The notes under the pieces were generated by a model. It had not been told where the DNA came from. It saw nothing but the letters and a program-made list of their open reading frames with translations, and made no database searches. From a virus, in the IMG/VR virus record IMGVR_UViG_3300042288_000193, positions 1 to 24,318 of that record: a stretch of 24,318 nt of DNA; one strand, written 5' to 3'. Shown here piece by piece: positions 1-8,297 of the stretch; positions within the stretch are counted from its first letter, which is position 1, and each line of letters opens with the position of its first letter. Position numbers and translations under genes: made by a program.

Positions 1-810
1 ATCAATTATTGTCGCGTACTGGTTATAAAAATAACCTGAAGTATCGCAGTACCCACCGACTGCGTACGTGTAAGCAAGATTGGCATCGGGAAAAACATAC
101 GCCAGTCTGTTGTTTGTGGGGTCGTACAGAAACGACCCCACCTGCCTGTTTGGCAACCAGTAATTGTTGCCGGCAGATATACTATTTCCTGGCTGAATAA
201 CGTTAACCGCGCCAGTAGAGCTAATCCTGACAGAGTGATAGAAAAACTCACCGCTAGTACTATTTGTAAAATACATGTGCGCGTCTGCTGTAGACGCGTA
301 AACACTAGTAGATAACCTGTTTGGAGAAACATTCCCATACGAATAGACCACTGTCGGTGTACCCCAAGTGATAGTTGATCCACTAGGGGTGCCGACCACA
401 ACCATTGGATAACCAATGGAGTTACCATAAAAAAGAACCACAAACCCCTTTGGGTCATATGTTGCCGATTGCTGAATTACTGTTCCGGCCGGAGCATATG
501 AACTGGAGTTATTGCCAAGATTGGACAAACTGCTCGTGTAAGTAGCGGCGGCACTGCTCACTGTCCCGTCTGAATTGATGACGACAGGATTGCCCGCACT
601 GATCGCACCAGACGCAGTCGCTGTAATCGCGCCCGCAGACGCCGGAGCCGCAGCACTCGTCCAGGTCGTGCCGTTGCTAGTCAGCACGTTGCCCGCAGTG
701 CCAGGCGACGTTAGGCCAGTGCCACCCTGAGCAGCAGTAATCGCGCTCCCCAGATTCGTTAGGTTGCGACTGTCGTCGATGACGGTTGTGCCGCCGATTT
801 TGATTGCCAT
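1..810 (-). CDS. Tail fibre / receptor-binding-like protein, partial (C-terminus beyond left edge)
   Basis: An open frame of exactly 270 codons runs from ATG at 810 to position 1 without a stop, so the gene is cut by the window edge. The start has an AAGGAG ribosome site at 819-824 that overlaps the stop of the upstream fibre gene. The N-terminal ~55 residues (GGTTVIDDSRNLTNLGS, then GGTGLTSPGTAGNVLTSNGT) match the collar-type linkers often seen at the start of phage tail fibre proteins. From about residue 90 the protein is beta-rich, with repeated patterns such as VVVGTPSG.TITWG, SPNRLSTSV and RQVGSFLYD, like repeats in beta-propeller or beta-structured fibre tips. Base composition changes within the gene: about 67% GC near 600-660 but about 40-48% in the stretches I counted below 300. 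I infer a receptor-binding or accessory fibre acquired partly by mosaic exchange. The exact fold is unknown. Confidence 0.8.
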   Translation of the reverse strand, partial: MAIKIGGTTVIDDSRNLTNLGSAITAAQGGTGLTSPGTAGNVLTSNGTTWTSAAAPASAGAITATASGAISAGNPVVINSDGTVSSAAATYTSSLSNLGNNSSSYAPAGTVIQQSATYDPKGFVVLFYGNSIGYPMVVVGTPSGSTITWGTPTVVYSYGNVSPNRLSTSVYASTADAHMYFTNSTSGEFFYHSVRISSTGAVNVIQPGNSISAGNNYWLPNRQVGSFLYDPTNNRLAYVFPDANLAYTYAVGGYCDTSGYFYNQYATIID

Positions 811-822
811 CTTCGTATCTCC

Positions 823-3447
823 TTACTCGGCAAGTGAATCAATCTTTGACCTGAGCTTGTCGATGACCGTCTGCTGCTCCTTAATGGCCTGGATCAAGAG
901 GCCAACCAAGTTGCCGTAGCTGACGGTTTTGTTCCCCTCGTCGCCTTGAACGGCCGACGGGATAACTTCCTCGACTTCCTGCGCGATTACGCCGATGCAA
1001 TGTTTGCCATCAGCGATCCAGTCGAATTCAACACCGCGCAGACGCTTAACCTTTTCCACCGCCGACTCAATCGTGGTGATGTTGGTTTTCTTGTTGCGGT
1101 CTGAGGTGCTGTTGAAGTCGGTCGCGGCGGCTGTTCCAGAAACCTCAAGGCGATATGTGCCGCTTGGGGCCAATCCGATGCCAACATTTCCAGCGGCACT
1201 AATCCGCATCCGCTCAGACGGGCCAGACCCGCCGTCAGGGGTCGTGCCAAATATCAGGTCGGCAGGCATGTCGTTGGCGCCAGGCGCCGCACTGACCACT
1301 GCGTTGATGAACGCGCCCTGCAGGTACTGCGTGCCGTCGAATCCCCGGAACACCAGGTTGCCCAGCACGTCGCCGTTCTGCACCACCGCGCCGTTGCGGT
1401 TCTTCTCCAGCACCACGTAGGACGCATTCCCGTCCGCGGTTGTGTTCCGCTGCACCAACTGCGGATAGAAACCGCTGTTGGACACCAGCGCGATGCCGGC
1501 CGACGTCACGTTGTCGGGCGTTGTCGTGCCGATACCCAGCACGCCGGTGGACGACACCACAAACGGCGTAGCGTCAGACGCCACGTCCTCAATGTAGAGC
1601 GCGTTGCCAGAGCCGTTCTGCGTGATCTTCAGCGCGTCGTTTGACGTGTTGGCCGTGATCGTCTGATTGGCCGTGAACACGTTGGCCGAGGCCAGCGCAG
1701 CAAATCCTGCAGTCGGCACATAGGCCGCCACCCAGGCGCTGCCGTTGTAGACGCGCACCTCGTTGGCCACCGTGTTGAAGTACAGGTCGCCCGCGGTCAC
1801 CGGGTTGCCGTTGCCGTCGACCGTCGGGTCAGACGCCAGCGGGCCCAGGTACTGAGCGCGGAAGTTGAACAGCGCCGTTGATGCAGTGCTGGCCGAGCTG
1901 GATGCGCTCGACGCGCTCGACGACGCACTCGACGCGCTCGAGCTGGCCGACGAAGCACTAGACGCAGCAGCTGCGGCAGACGCTGCAGCCGACGTCGTCG
2001 AGCCAAATATCGTGTCGATGTAGTTCTTGGTCGCGCCGTCCTGGGCGTTGACCGGGTCAGCCATGCCGGTGATGCGGTTGCTGCCCATGGCCAGCGCGCC
2101 CGACATCGTGCCGCCGGTCAGCGAGAGCTTGCCAGCCAGCAGGCTGTCGGTGGCCGTCGTGGTGTAGGCGTCGGTGATGCCGTAACCGGCCAGCGTCGTC
2201 GGGTTGGTGCCCGTTGTGACGCGGCCCCACTGGTCGACCGTGACCGAGCGGTAGGTGCCGGCACTCACGCCCGTGGTGGCCAGGTCGATCTCGTCAGCAC
2301 CCACGACGATGCGCGAGCTCGAGGCCGTGTTCACGTTCAGCGTGTTGCCGGTCTTGGTCATGCCGGTGCCGGCCTGAATCTGGCCCGCGCCGGAGAACTG
2401 CTCAAAGGTGACAGCAGTCACGCCTAGCGTGCCACCAGGCGCCACCGCACACACCCAGCCGCTGTTGTCGTTCGTCGACCCGTCCTCAACAAACGTAAAC
2501 GCGCCGACCAGCTCGTCCCAGGTGTTGGCGTCAGCCGCACGCGACCAGGCGCCGGCAGCCGCCACGTAGATGCCGTTCTCGGCGGCGCTGGACTGGTTCT
2601 TCACCAGCACGCGGTCGCCGGCGATCACGGCCACGCCGTCGATCGTCTGCGCGCCCGACAGCGTGATGTTGGCCGTGGTGGCCGCGCGGCAGGATGCCTT
2701 GATGTCCAGGCCCTGCGCCACGCCGTCGACGTAGGCCTTGGTGGCCGCGTCCTGGTCCGCAGTTGGCGTACCCAGGCCGGTGATCTTGTTGGACCCCATG
2801 GCGATCGCGCCAGACATCGTGCCGCCCGACAGCGCCAGGCGAGTGGCCACCTGCATGTCCACGTAGCCCTTGTTGGCCGCGTCGCTGGCGTTGGTCGGGG
2901 TGCTCAGGCCGGTGATGGTGGCCGAGCTGCCCACCGCCATGTCCAGCGCGCCGTTGATCACGACGTCGTTGAACGTCGAGGTGCCGCTGGCCGCCGTGAC
3001 GTTGCCAGTAACTCCACCCGTTGCGGTAAGAGCACCAGTCACGGCAAGGGTAGACGCAAAGGTGGCCGCGCCGGTGACGCCGAACGTGCCGGCCACCAGG
3101 GCGTTGCCCAACGCATTCAGGGTGCGCGTCGCAGGAACGGTCACCGACGTCGTGTTCATCTGCAGCGTGTTCACGCCCAGGATGGAAAACGCGACCGAGC
3201 CGGCGCCCACACGGTAGTAGCCGGTGTTCGTTTCGTTCAGGAACGACAGGCCCGGGCCGGTGACGTTGCCGTCAGCAATTCGGAACGGTGCCAACATGCC
3301 GCCAGCGCCCGTGCGGCTCAACGAGTTTGTCAGCTCGTTGGAGATGTCCTCTAGCGTCGAGTTGGCCCAGGCCGCGTCGATTGTGGTGCCAGGCACCACA
3401 GGGTTGCCTGCGGGCAGGGTGTAGACGCCGGATAGGTTGCGGGGCAT
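823..3447 (-). CDS. Tail fibre protein with C-terminal S74 intramolecular chaperone
   Basis: 874 residues, ATG start with an AGAGGAG ribosome site. Modules in order: an N-terminal anchor (about 1-60); three copies of a GGTMSGA.AMGSN.ITG...P..A.DAA.K.Y.D type repeat around 178-200, 206-242 and 444-480, the first lacking the GGTMSG part; a conserved fibre domain (about 247-352, with IDGVAV.AGDRVLVKNQ and NGIYV); an Ala/Ser-rich segment (485-525) expected to form a coiled coil or flexible trimer stalk; a GDLYFNT..NEVRVYNG.AW domain (533-575); beta-rich repeats including GVLGIGTTTP; and a Peptidase_S74 chaperone from about 781 (SDRNKKTNI, GVIAQEVEEVIP, VSYGNLVGLLIQAIKEQ). In S74 proteins the chaperone drives trimerisation and cleaves itself off before a serine; Ser782 is the candidate. 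It is the last large gene of the structural array and probably forms the main host-recognition fibre. Confidence 0.93.
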   Translation of the reverse strand: MPRNLSGVYTLPAGNPVVPGTTIDAAWANSTLEDISNELTNSLSRTGAGGMLAPFRIADGNVTGPGLSFLNETNTGYYRVGAGSVAFSILGVNTLQMNTTSVTVPATRTLNALGNALVAGTFGVTGAATFASTLAVTGALTATGGVTGNVTAASGTSTFNDVVINGALDMAVGSSATITGLSTPTNASDAANKGYVDMQVATRLALSGGTMSGAIAMGSNKITGLGTPTADQDAATKAYVDGVAQGLDIKASCRAATTANITLSGAQTIDGVAVIAGDRVLVKNQSSAAENGIYVAAAGAWSRAADANTWDELVGAFTFVEDGSTNDNSGWVCAVAPGGTLGVTAVTFEQFSGAGQIQAGTGMTKTGNTLNVNTASSSRIVVGADEIDLATTGVSAGTYRSVTVDQWGRVTTGTNPTTLAGYGITDAYTTTATDSLLAGKLSLTGGTMSGALAMGSNRITGMADPVNAQDGATKNYIDTIFGSTTSAAASAAAAASSASSASSSASSASSSASSASSSASTASTALFNFRAQYLGPLASDPTVDGNGNPVTAGDLYFNTVANEVRVYNGSAWVAAYVPTAGFAALASANVFTANQTITANTSNDALKITQNGSGNALYIEDVASDATPFVVSSTGVLGIGTTTPDNVTSAGIALVSNSGFYPQLVQRNTTADGNASYVVLEKNRNGAVVQNGDVLGNLVFRGFDGTQYLQGAFINAVVSAAPGANDMPADLIFGTTPDGGSGPSERMRISAAGNVGIGLAPSGTYRLEVSGTAAATDFNSTSDRNKKTNITTIESAVEKVKRLRGVEFDWIADGKHCIGVIAQEVEEVIPSAVQGDEGNKTVSYGNLVGLLIQAIKEQQTVIDKLRSKIDSLAE
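1873..1995 (-). repeat. Ala/Ser-coding low-complexity repeat inside the tail fibre gene
   Basis: About 41 codons reading almost only Ala and Ser, in SSAS/SSSA units with a Thr variant at the end. The DNA shows short imperfect tandem repeats of GCTCGACGC and GACGCACTC type. Such tracts are common in phage fibres, form long slender helical or disordered linkers, and can change length by recombination or polymerase slippage. Confidence 0.8.
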
Positions 3448-3459
3448 GGTTCGCTCCTC

Positions 3460-5307
3460 TTACTGAGTGTCTGCTTGAATTGCCGCCTGAGCCATGAAAG
3501 GCTGCAGCAATTCTGCGATGGTGCGGGGATCTCTTGCTGCCATGATTTTCGCAGCAGTCTGCGGGTCGCTCAGGGCCCGCGCCAGCAGTTGCTCGGTCTT
3601 GCTCTGCGTCCAGCGGAACGGCGTACCCATCAGGCCAGCCGCCACCCGGCCGGCCATCGAATCAAGCGCCGACTCCGGCATCCCGAGCGGCCCCATAACC
3701 TGGCGCAGGATGTTTTGCGCGCCCAGGTATTGCGCGGTGGGCGAGCCCGGCACCCGGCCGATCTCTTGCGCCGCGGTGTAGCGCGCCATATCCTGACCGA
3801 TGTTCTCCACCGTCTGACGCTGCGCCTGGTCGAGCGTGTTCTCCAGCGTGGCGCTGCGCAGGCCGGTGGCACTGCTGGCCATACCGGGGTCGCGCAGAGC
3901 CCGCGCATACGACTCGGCGTTGACGCGGGGGATGTTGGGGTCGAACTCGGTAATGGCCGGGAACGCACGATCGCGCAGCCGCTGGCCGACCGCCATCTGG
4001 TTTACGGGGCGCGACATTTCTTGGAACGTGCGGCGAGCCTCGCCATACGCGGGCGCGGCCACATCCAGGAACGAGCGCAGCTCGTCTTGCGTGTCCTTCA
4101 GGGCGCCCGCCATCTTATCTTTGCCAGACCGCATGGCCTCGCCGATCTTGTCGCTCAGCACATCATCCACTGCCATCAGGCCTGCGGCGCTGCCCTTGGG
4201 GTCGGCGATGCTGGTGCCCTTCTCTTGCGCCAACTGGCGAGCTTCACGCATGGCCGACTTGATCGAGGGCTTCTGCAGCAGCGCATTTACTTGAGCCTGC
4301 AGGGCGTCGTCCATCTGCAGGCCGCCGGCGCGCGCCTGGCCGTACAGTTGATCGCCGGCTGCCTTGCGCGACGCCTCAAAGAACTCCCGACGCCCATCAG
4401 TGCCGGCCAGGTCGTCCAGCGCAGCGCGATAGGCGCCCACCTGGCGTGCGCGGGACTCTGCCAAGGCGCTGGCCACGTCGGGCGAGCTAGCGGCAGCACC
4501 TCGCTGCAGTTGGGCGATGCCGGGGTCCATCGTGGCCTCGGCAAGCGTGGGCGTTGATCCTGGCACAAGAACCTTGGGGCTCTGTGCGGCCGCGCGCACG
4601 GCGTCAGGATTGGTCGCAAAACGGTCTAGGGTGCGCTTGAGAATGCGCTCGCGGCCCGCCTCGTAGAGCGGCTCCACGACGGCCTTGGCGCCGCCGTATC
4701 CAGCCGCTAGCAGTCGGCCGCCAGCCTCACCGCCGACGCCCGCCAACGCGCCCATGGTGGCGCCACCTGACATATCGTCTGGCGTCACGGCGGCCCCGAT
4801 AAGAGCGCCTGATCCTGCGGCGCCAACGTAGGGGGCGGCCGCGCTGGCGGTGCGGGCCGCTGCTTGGGGCAGCATCCGGCCGCCTGCTTGCACCGCGCGG
4901 CTGATGCCCTGCTGCGCACGGTAACCCGGCACCGCAGTCAGCGCGATGTCGCCGGCCACCTTGCCTACAGTGCCGGCAGTCGTGTTCATCAGGGGCTTGT
5001 CGAGCTCCTCGTCACGCTTGGCGGCGGCCTGGTCATAGTCGCCGATGCCGACCATGTTGCCGATGCGCTTGGCCGTGCGGCCAAGATCGACAAATGACTT
5101 GCCAACTCCTGCCAAGACTTTTTCGGTCGTGCTCATGCCAGCAGTCGGGTCCATGCGCTGCGTGTCGAAGTCGATGCGGTCGTAGAACTTGGCTGGCGGG
5201 ATGTCGGAATAGAACTTCTTGCGCAGCCCCATCAGAAGCTGCTCGTCGCTCATTTCCCCATACATCGGGAACTGGGCGCGAATCTGAGAGAGCTTGATCT
5301 TTTCCAT
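3460..5307 (-). CDS. Internal virion / DNA-ejection protein, large (615 aa)
   Basis: ATG at 5307 is favoured: it follows GGAG by six bases and sits just past the TAG stop of the upstream gene; a GTG at 5310 is the alternative. The N-terminal ~55 residues have the pattern IRAQFP.Y..MSDEQLL.GLRKKFYSD, then a phenylalanine and RIDF. I recognise this short N-terminal module from several phage internal virion proteins. A Gly/Ala-rich stretch follows (about 110-205: AGDIALTAVPGYR, AAPYVGAAGSGALIGAAV) with weakly hydrophobic helices. The rest is a long charged Ala/Arg/Gln-rich helical region. No catalytic motif is evident. The position between tail hub and fibre, the length and the helix content fit a podovirus ejection protein that leaves the virion and helps DNA cross the cell envelope. 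That role is inferred. Confidence 0.72.
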   Translation of the reverse strand: MEKIKLSQIRAQFPMYGEMSDEQLLMGLRKKFYSDIPPAKFYDRIDFDTQRMDPTAGMSTTEKVLAGVGKSFVDLGRTAKRIGNMVGIGDYDQAAAKRDEELDKPLMNTTAGTVGKVAGDIALTAVPGYRAQQGISRAVQAGGRMLPQAAARTASAAAPYVGAAGSGALIGAAVTPDDMSGGATMGALAGVGGEAGGRLLAAGYGGAKAVVEPLYEAGRERILKRTLDRFATNPDAVRAAAQSPKVLVPGSTPTLAEATMDPGIAQLQRGAAASSPDVASALAESRARQVGAYRAALDDLAGTDGRREFFEASRKAAGDQLYGQARAGGLQMDDALQAQVNALLQKPSIKSAMREARQLAQEKGTSIADPKGSAAGLMAVDDVLSDKIGEAMRSGKDKMAGALKDTQDELRSFLDVAAPAYGEARRTFQEMSRPVNQMAVGQRLRDRAFPAITEFDPNIPRVNAESYARALRDPGMASSATGLRSATLENTLDQAQRQTVENIGQDMARYTAAQEIGRVPGSPTAQYLGAQNILRQVMGPLGMPESALDSMAGRVAAGLMGTPFRWTQSKTEQLLARALSDPQTAAKIMAARDPRTIAELLQPFMAQAAIQADTQ

Positions 5308-5309
5308 CA

Positions 5310-6473
5310 CTATCTCCGCAACCCCAGCGGGTCATCAGGTGAAGCCGCCGAAGCGCCGGGGGCGCCTGCCTGCATGTTCTGCGGCAGTGACTTACCAGCT
5401 CGGATTTTGGCCGTCTGAATGATGTCGGCCATACGCGCACGCTTCTCGGCGATCGTCGGCGGGCTGTCGCCGTACTGCGGGAAGTACGACTTGGAAAGCC
5501 CCTGCAATTGCTCGCGGGTGTACGCGGCGCCCGTGGCCAAGGTCAACGCAGCGTCAAGGGCATCAAGCTGCGCGGCCTCGACACGCTGCCGGTCCGACGC
5601 GGTCAAGACGTTGGCCGCCGTGTCGCCGACCAAGGGAACCTTGGACGCCAACGCCGGCACCAAGCCCGGCTTTTCAGCCGCCGGGTTGTCGCCGGTGATG
5701 TTGGTGATCGTGCGCAGCGCGCTGTCCAGTCTGAACGCATAGCCGGCCGACTTGCGCATGTCCTCAGTCTCGCCTGCCTTGGCAGTGACGACTTTTGGAT
5801 CCGCAGGGCCGCCAGGGATGAACGCCAGCGTCGGAGATCCGTCAGGCGCGGTGGCCCACTGGTAACCGGCCGGGGCTTTGTTTGCGTTGCTGCTGGCGTT
5901 GTTGGCGCCCATGCGGGCCGTCTGAGCGTTGAACCAGCCAAGCTGACTCATCTCCTGCTGACGCTGCAGCCGGTCCTGCCGATCGCGCTCGTCACGCGTC
6001 TGCGCCTCAATCTGGCGCTCTAGGCCCAACGCTTGACGCTCAACCGCCGCGCGCCGAGCTTCACGAGCCGCGATCGGGTCTTTGATGAATTGGCCATCAG
6101 GTGTGAGAACGCCGGCGCCCATCTTCATCGGTTCCGCAGCAGCAGCCGCTCGCCTCAAGAATTGCGCCTGCACCGGCTGGAAGCTGTCGCCGGCGTACTG
6201 CGCGGCCAGCGCGTTGAGCATGGCCTGCTCGCCCGCCTGACCTTGCTGACGCGCAAAAGCTTGCAGCCCCGACATGTCGACATCCTTTGTGTCCATGTCG
6301 TCCATTTCTTGGTACAGCTTCCCCAAGCGCTGGCGCGTCGTAAGGGGCAGCGCCTGACCAGGCTGCACGCTGTTGGACAGCGTCCCGCCAGGCGACACTA
6401 GCGAGCTCATGGCCATCGGCAGCATCGAGCGCTTGCGCAGCTCGACGTCATCTGCAAAGGTCAGCGGATCCAT
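5310..6473 (-). CDS. Internal virion protein with conserved phage C-terminal domain (387 aa)
   Basis: 387 residues. The central third (about 125-180) is rich in Arg, Gln and Glu (for example ERQIEAQTRDERDRQDRLQ) and should form a long coiled coil. The C-terminal third (about 240-365) carries a pattern I recognise from phage internal proteins: YAFRLDSALRTI, then DRQRVEAAQLDALDAAL, then ATGAAYTREQL, then FPQYGDSPPTIAEKRARM. The spacing of TGAA and FPQ.GD is the key signature. The gene starts next to the stop of the 120-residue gene and ends at the start of the 615-residue gene, so the three are likely co-translated. I infer a DNA-ejection or capsid-internal role. No enzyme motif was seen. The very end is Gly/Ala/Ser/Pro-rich and probably flexible. 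Confidence 0.68.
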   Translation of the reverse strand: MDPLTFADDVELRKRSMLPMAMSSLVSPGGTLSNSVQPGQALPLTTRQRLGKLYQEMDDMDTKDVDMSGLQAFARQQGQAGEQAMLNALAAQYAGDSFQPVQAQFLRRAAAAAEPMKMGAGVLTPDGQFIKDPIAAREARRAAVERQALGLERQIEAQTRDERDRQDRLQRQQEMSQLGWFNAQTARMGANNASSNANKAPAGYQWATAPDGSPTLAFIPGGPADPKVVTAKAGETEDMRKSAGYAFRLDSALRTITNITGDNPAAEKPGLVPALASKVPLVGDTAANVLTASDRQRVEAAQLDALDAALTLATGAAYTREQLQGLSKSYFPQYGDSPPTIAEKRARMADIIQTAKIRAGKSLPQNMQAGAPGASAASPDDPLGLRR

Positions 6474-6474
6474 T

Positions 6475-6837
6475 TCACATACCCCCGCCGTAGTCGCCCG
6501 TGTCCATCTCGCCGGTGATGTTGGTCAGGCCCAAGCGCTTTCGGCGCTGCATCTCCTGCATGCGACGCAGCGTCGAGCCCTGGCGCTCGTTCATGCCGGC
6601 CATGGCTGAGTCCACGCCCTTCTGCTGCTGCCCGGCCATGTAGGCCGTGCCCATCTGCGCGATCGCGTTGGCGATGCCGGGCGCGACGTAGTGCTTGCCC
6701 ACCATCTGGCCCTGCATGGGCTCCATGGCGCGGCCACGCAGTGCGTCGACCATCGCCTGCTTGCGGCGCAACTCGTCCTGCTCGGGGCGCATGGCGCCCA
6801 TCTCCAGCAGGTAGTCGAACATCAGGTTGTCGTTCAT
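6475..6837 (-). CDS. Small virion-associated protein, unknown function (120 aa)
   Basis: The ATG at 6837 overlaps the TAA of the preceding gene in a TAATG arrangement, a usual coupling signal. The 120-residue product is Met/Gln/Arg-rich and mostly helical. It has an N-terminal helix (FDYLLEMGAM), a charged middle, a Gly/Ala-rich stretch (VAPGIANAIAQMGTAYMAGQ, about 50-69), a basic helix (STLRRMQEMQRRKRLG) and a Gly-rich tail. I do not recognise a named family. The Gly/Ala patch looks weakly membrane-seeking, as in other small internal virion proteins. Its place inside the internal-protein block suggests a structural or ejection accessory role. Confidence 0.6.
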   Translation of the reverse strand: MNDNLMFDYLLEMGAMRPEQDELRRKQAMVDALRGRAMEPMQGQMVGKHYVAPGIANAIAQMGTAYMAGQQQKGVDSAMAGMNERQGSTLRRMQEMQRRKRLGLTNITGEMDTGDYGGGM

Positions 6838-8297
6838 TACAGGCCTCCGTAGTTCACCATCAGGTAGCCGTTGGCGTGGCGCTTGACCAGGTCAGGGCGC
6901 ACGCGCTCCACCTCTTGCGCGATCACACCGCGTTGCGGCATTCCCATCATCGTGTAGTCGTAAATGCCAACACCGATCGAATGAGTGCCAACCCGCTTGA
7001 GGTTGGACTTTAGGCGACGGTCGGAGAACATGAACGCGGCCGAGCCGAGCTGCGCACCAGCGCCCAGCAAGTTGCCGAATGCGGCGTTCTGCGCGTTGAC
7101 AGCGCCCAGCGCGGCGTCGTAGCCCATCTGCGTGGCGCCCAGGATGTTGGGCGTCTCGGAGCGCTGCGCAGCCGCGAACGACGGCATGTTGGGCATGCTC
7201 ACCTGCTGGCCCGACAGCAGCGCGTTCATCTCGTTCAGCGACATGCCACGACGCTGCATCTGCTCGGCGATTGCCTGCTGGCGCAGACGATTCTGCGCGT
7301 CGGCGAACTGCTGGTTCAGCCCGTACTGCTGACCAATAGCCTGGTTCTGCGCCTGCATGCGCGCCAGATCCAGAGCCTGGGCCTGACCCAGCGCTTGGTT
7401 CTGGAACTGCGCGGAGCCCAGCCCCTGGCTGTAGTCCTGGCCGATGGCCTGGTTGCGGAACTGACCGGCCTGCAGGCCTTGGTTGAACGCCTGGTTGGCG
7501 GCCTGGTTATAGAAGTTGCCGCCGGTGACGTCCTCGTTGAACGCCTGCTGGCGCGCACCCATCTGCATGCCGAACAGCCGCTGGGCCTCGTTGCCGGCTT
7601 GGTCTAGCGCGTTGAATCGCTCGTTGGCCTGGCGCTGCTGCAACTCGGTCAGCGCGCGGTTGTAGGCCTCAGACCCCTGCGTGAAGCCTTGATTGGCCAG
7701 GCGCGTCTCGAGCTGTTGCTGCTGGTAGTTGTGCACCGGCTGCATGCGCTGCATGAGCTGATCAGCCACCCGGTCGCGGTAACCTGAATCCACCTGCGGC
7801 AGCATCGGATTGTCACCCGTGTCCAGGCCGCGCTGCAGCGACTCGGTCTGCACGTTGCCCTGCGGACGGCCAAAGCCGAACGCGGTCGTGATGCCCGGCG
7901 TGTAGTCGGTCGTGCGCGTCTGCAGCGGCTGCGCCATGTTGGCCTGGGCCATCTGCGGCAGCGACTGGTAGTCGAACGGGCGCGAGTATTCGCCGGCCAC
8001 GCGGTCCATGAAGCTGCCGGCTAACTGCGAGCGCTCGTTCTGCAGGCCGATTTGCGCGTTCAGCGCATCCTGCAGGCCAGGCGCAAGCGTGTTGTTCTGC
8101 GTCCAGGACGTGACCGTTTGACCCGTTGCCGGGTCAGTCGTCGCCGACGTGTTCCAAGACTGCGAACCGAACGGCGTGTTGATCGTCGGCCGGTTGGCAA
8201 AGTTCTGGATGTTGGTCAGCTCCTTAGAAGCTGCCGCCTGCGTGTTCGCCGCGCCGATGTAATCAGGCGGCGGCGGTGCTGATCCTTTTCCGCCCAT
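6837..8297 (-). CDS. Internal virion protein with 18-residue repeats and C-terminal S74 domain (486 aa)
   Basis: The start is set at ATG 8297, which has AAGGAG seven bases upstream; an earlier in-frame start at 8342 lies deeper inside the upstream gene. The N-terminus is Gly/Pro-rich (GGKGSAPPPPDY), followed by NTPFGSQSWNTSA and ALNAQIGLQNERS. From about 225 to 353 the protein is a Gln/Asn/Ala-rich helix built from 18-residue repeats. A conserved phage motif follows: RRGMSLNEMNALLSGQQV (about 349-366). The last 62 residues are a short S74-type domain (FSDRRLKSNLKRVG, RGVIAQEVERVRPDLV, GYLMVNYGGL), with Ser425 as the possible cleavage residue. Proteins of this build are recurrent in podovirus virion cassettes near internal or tail proteins. 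The short S74 form lacks the C-terminal coiled coil seen in the fibre protein. Confidence 0.8.
   Translation of the reverse strand: MGGKGSAPPPPDYIGAANTQAAASKELTNIQNFANRPTINTPFGSQSWNTSATTDPATGQTVTSWTQNNTLAPGLQDALNAQIGLQNERSQLAGSFMDRVAGEYSRPFDYQSLPQMAQANMAQPLQTRTTDYTPGITTAFGFGRPQGNVQTESLQRGLDTGDNPMLPQVDSGYRDRVADQLMQRMQPVHNYQQQQLETRLANQGFTQGSEAYNRALTELQQRQANERFNALDQAGNEAQRLFGMQMGARQQAFNEDVTGGNFYNQAANQAFNQGLQAGQFRNQAIGQDYSQGLGSAQFQNQALGQAQALDLARMQAQNQAIGQQYGLNQQFADAQNRLRQQAIAEQMQRRGMSLNEMNALLSGQQVSMPNMPSFAAAQRSETPNILGATQMGYDAALGAVNAQNAAFGNLLGAGAQLGSAAFMFSDRRLKSNLKRVGTHSIGVGIYDYTMMGMPQRGVIAQEVERVRPDLVKRHANGYLMVNYGGL
7239..7508 (-). repeat. Five 54-bp units coding an 18-residue helical repeat
   Basis: Residues 264-353 of the 486-residue virion protein fall into consecutive blocks of exactly 18 residues. 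Four blocks open with NQA (NQAANQAF, NQAIGQDY, NQALGQAQ, NQAIGQQY) and the fifth opens with NRL. Each ends in a Q/R-rich half such as AQFQ or ADAQ. Eighteen residues make five alpha-helical turns, so one face repeats exactly. Confidence 0.75.

Noticed and set aside
1-3447. Diversity-generating retroelement acting on the fibre genes
   Set aside because: No reverse transcriptase and no template/variable repeat pair was seen within the window.
3475-4557. Long plus-strand open frame (360 codons) opposite the 615-residue gene; similar ones at 10877-11920, 17380-18462 and 12836-13726
   Set aside because: Their products are Arg/His/Leu/Ala-rich with no domain pattern, they lie wholly opposite clear genes, and high-GC coding DNA commonly leaves the opposite frame open.
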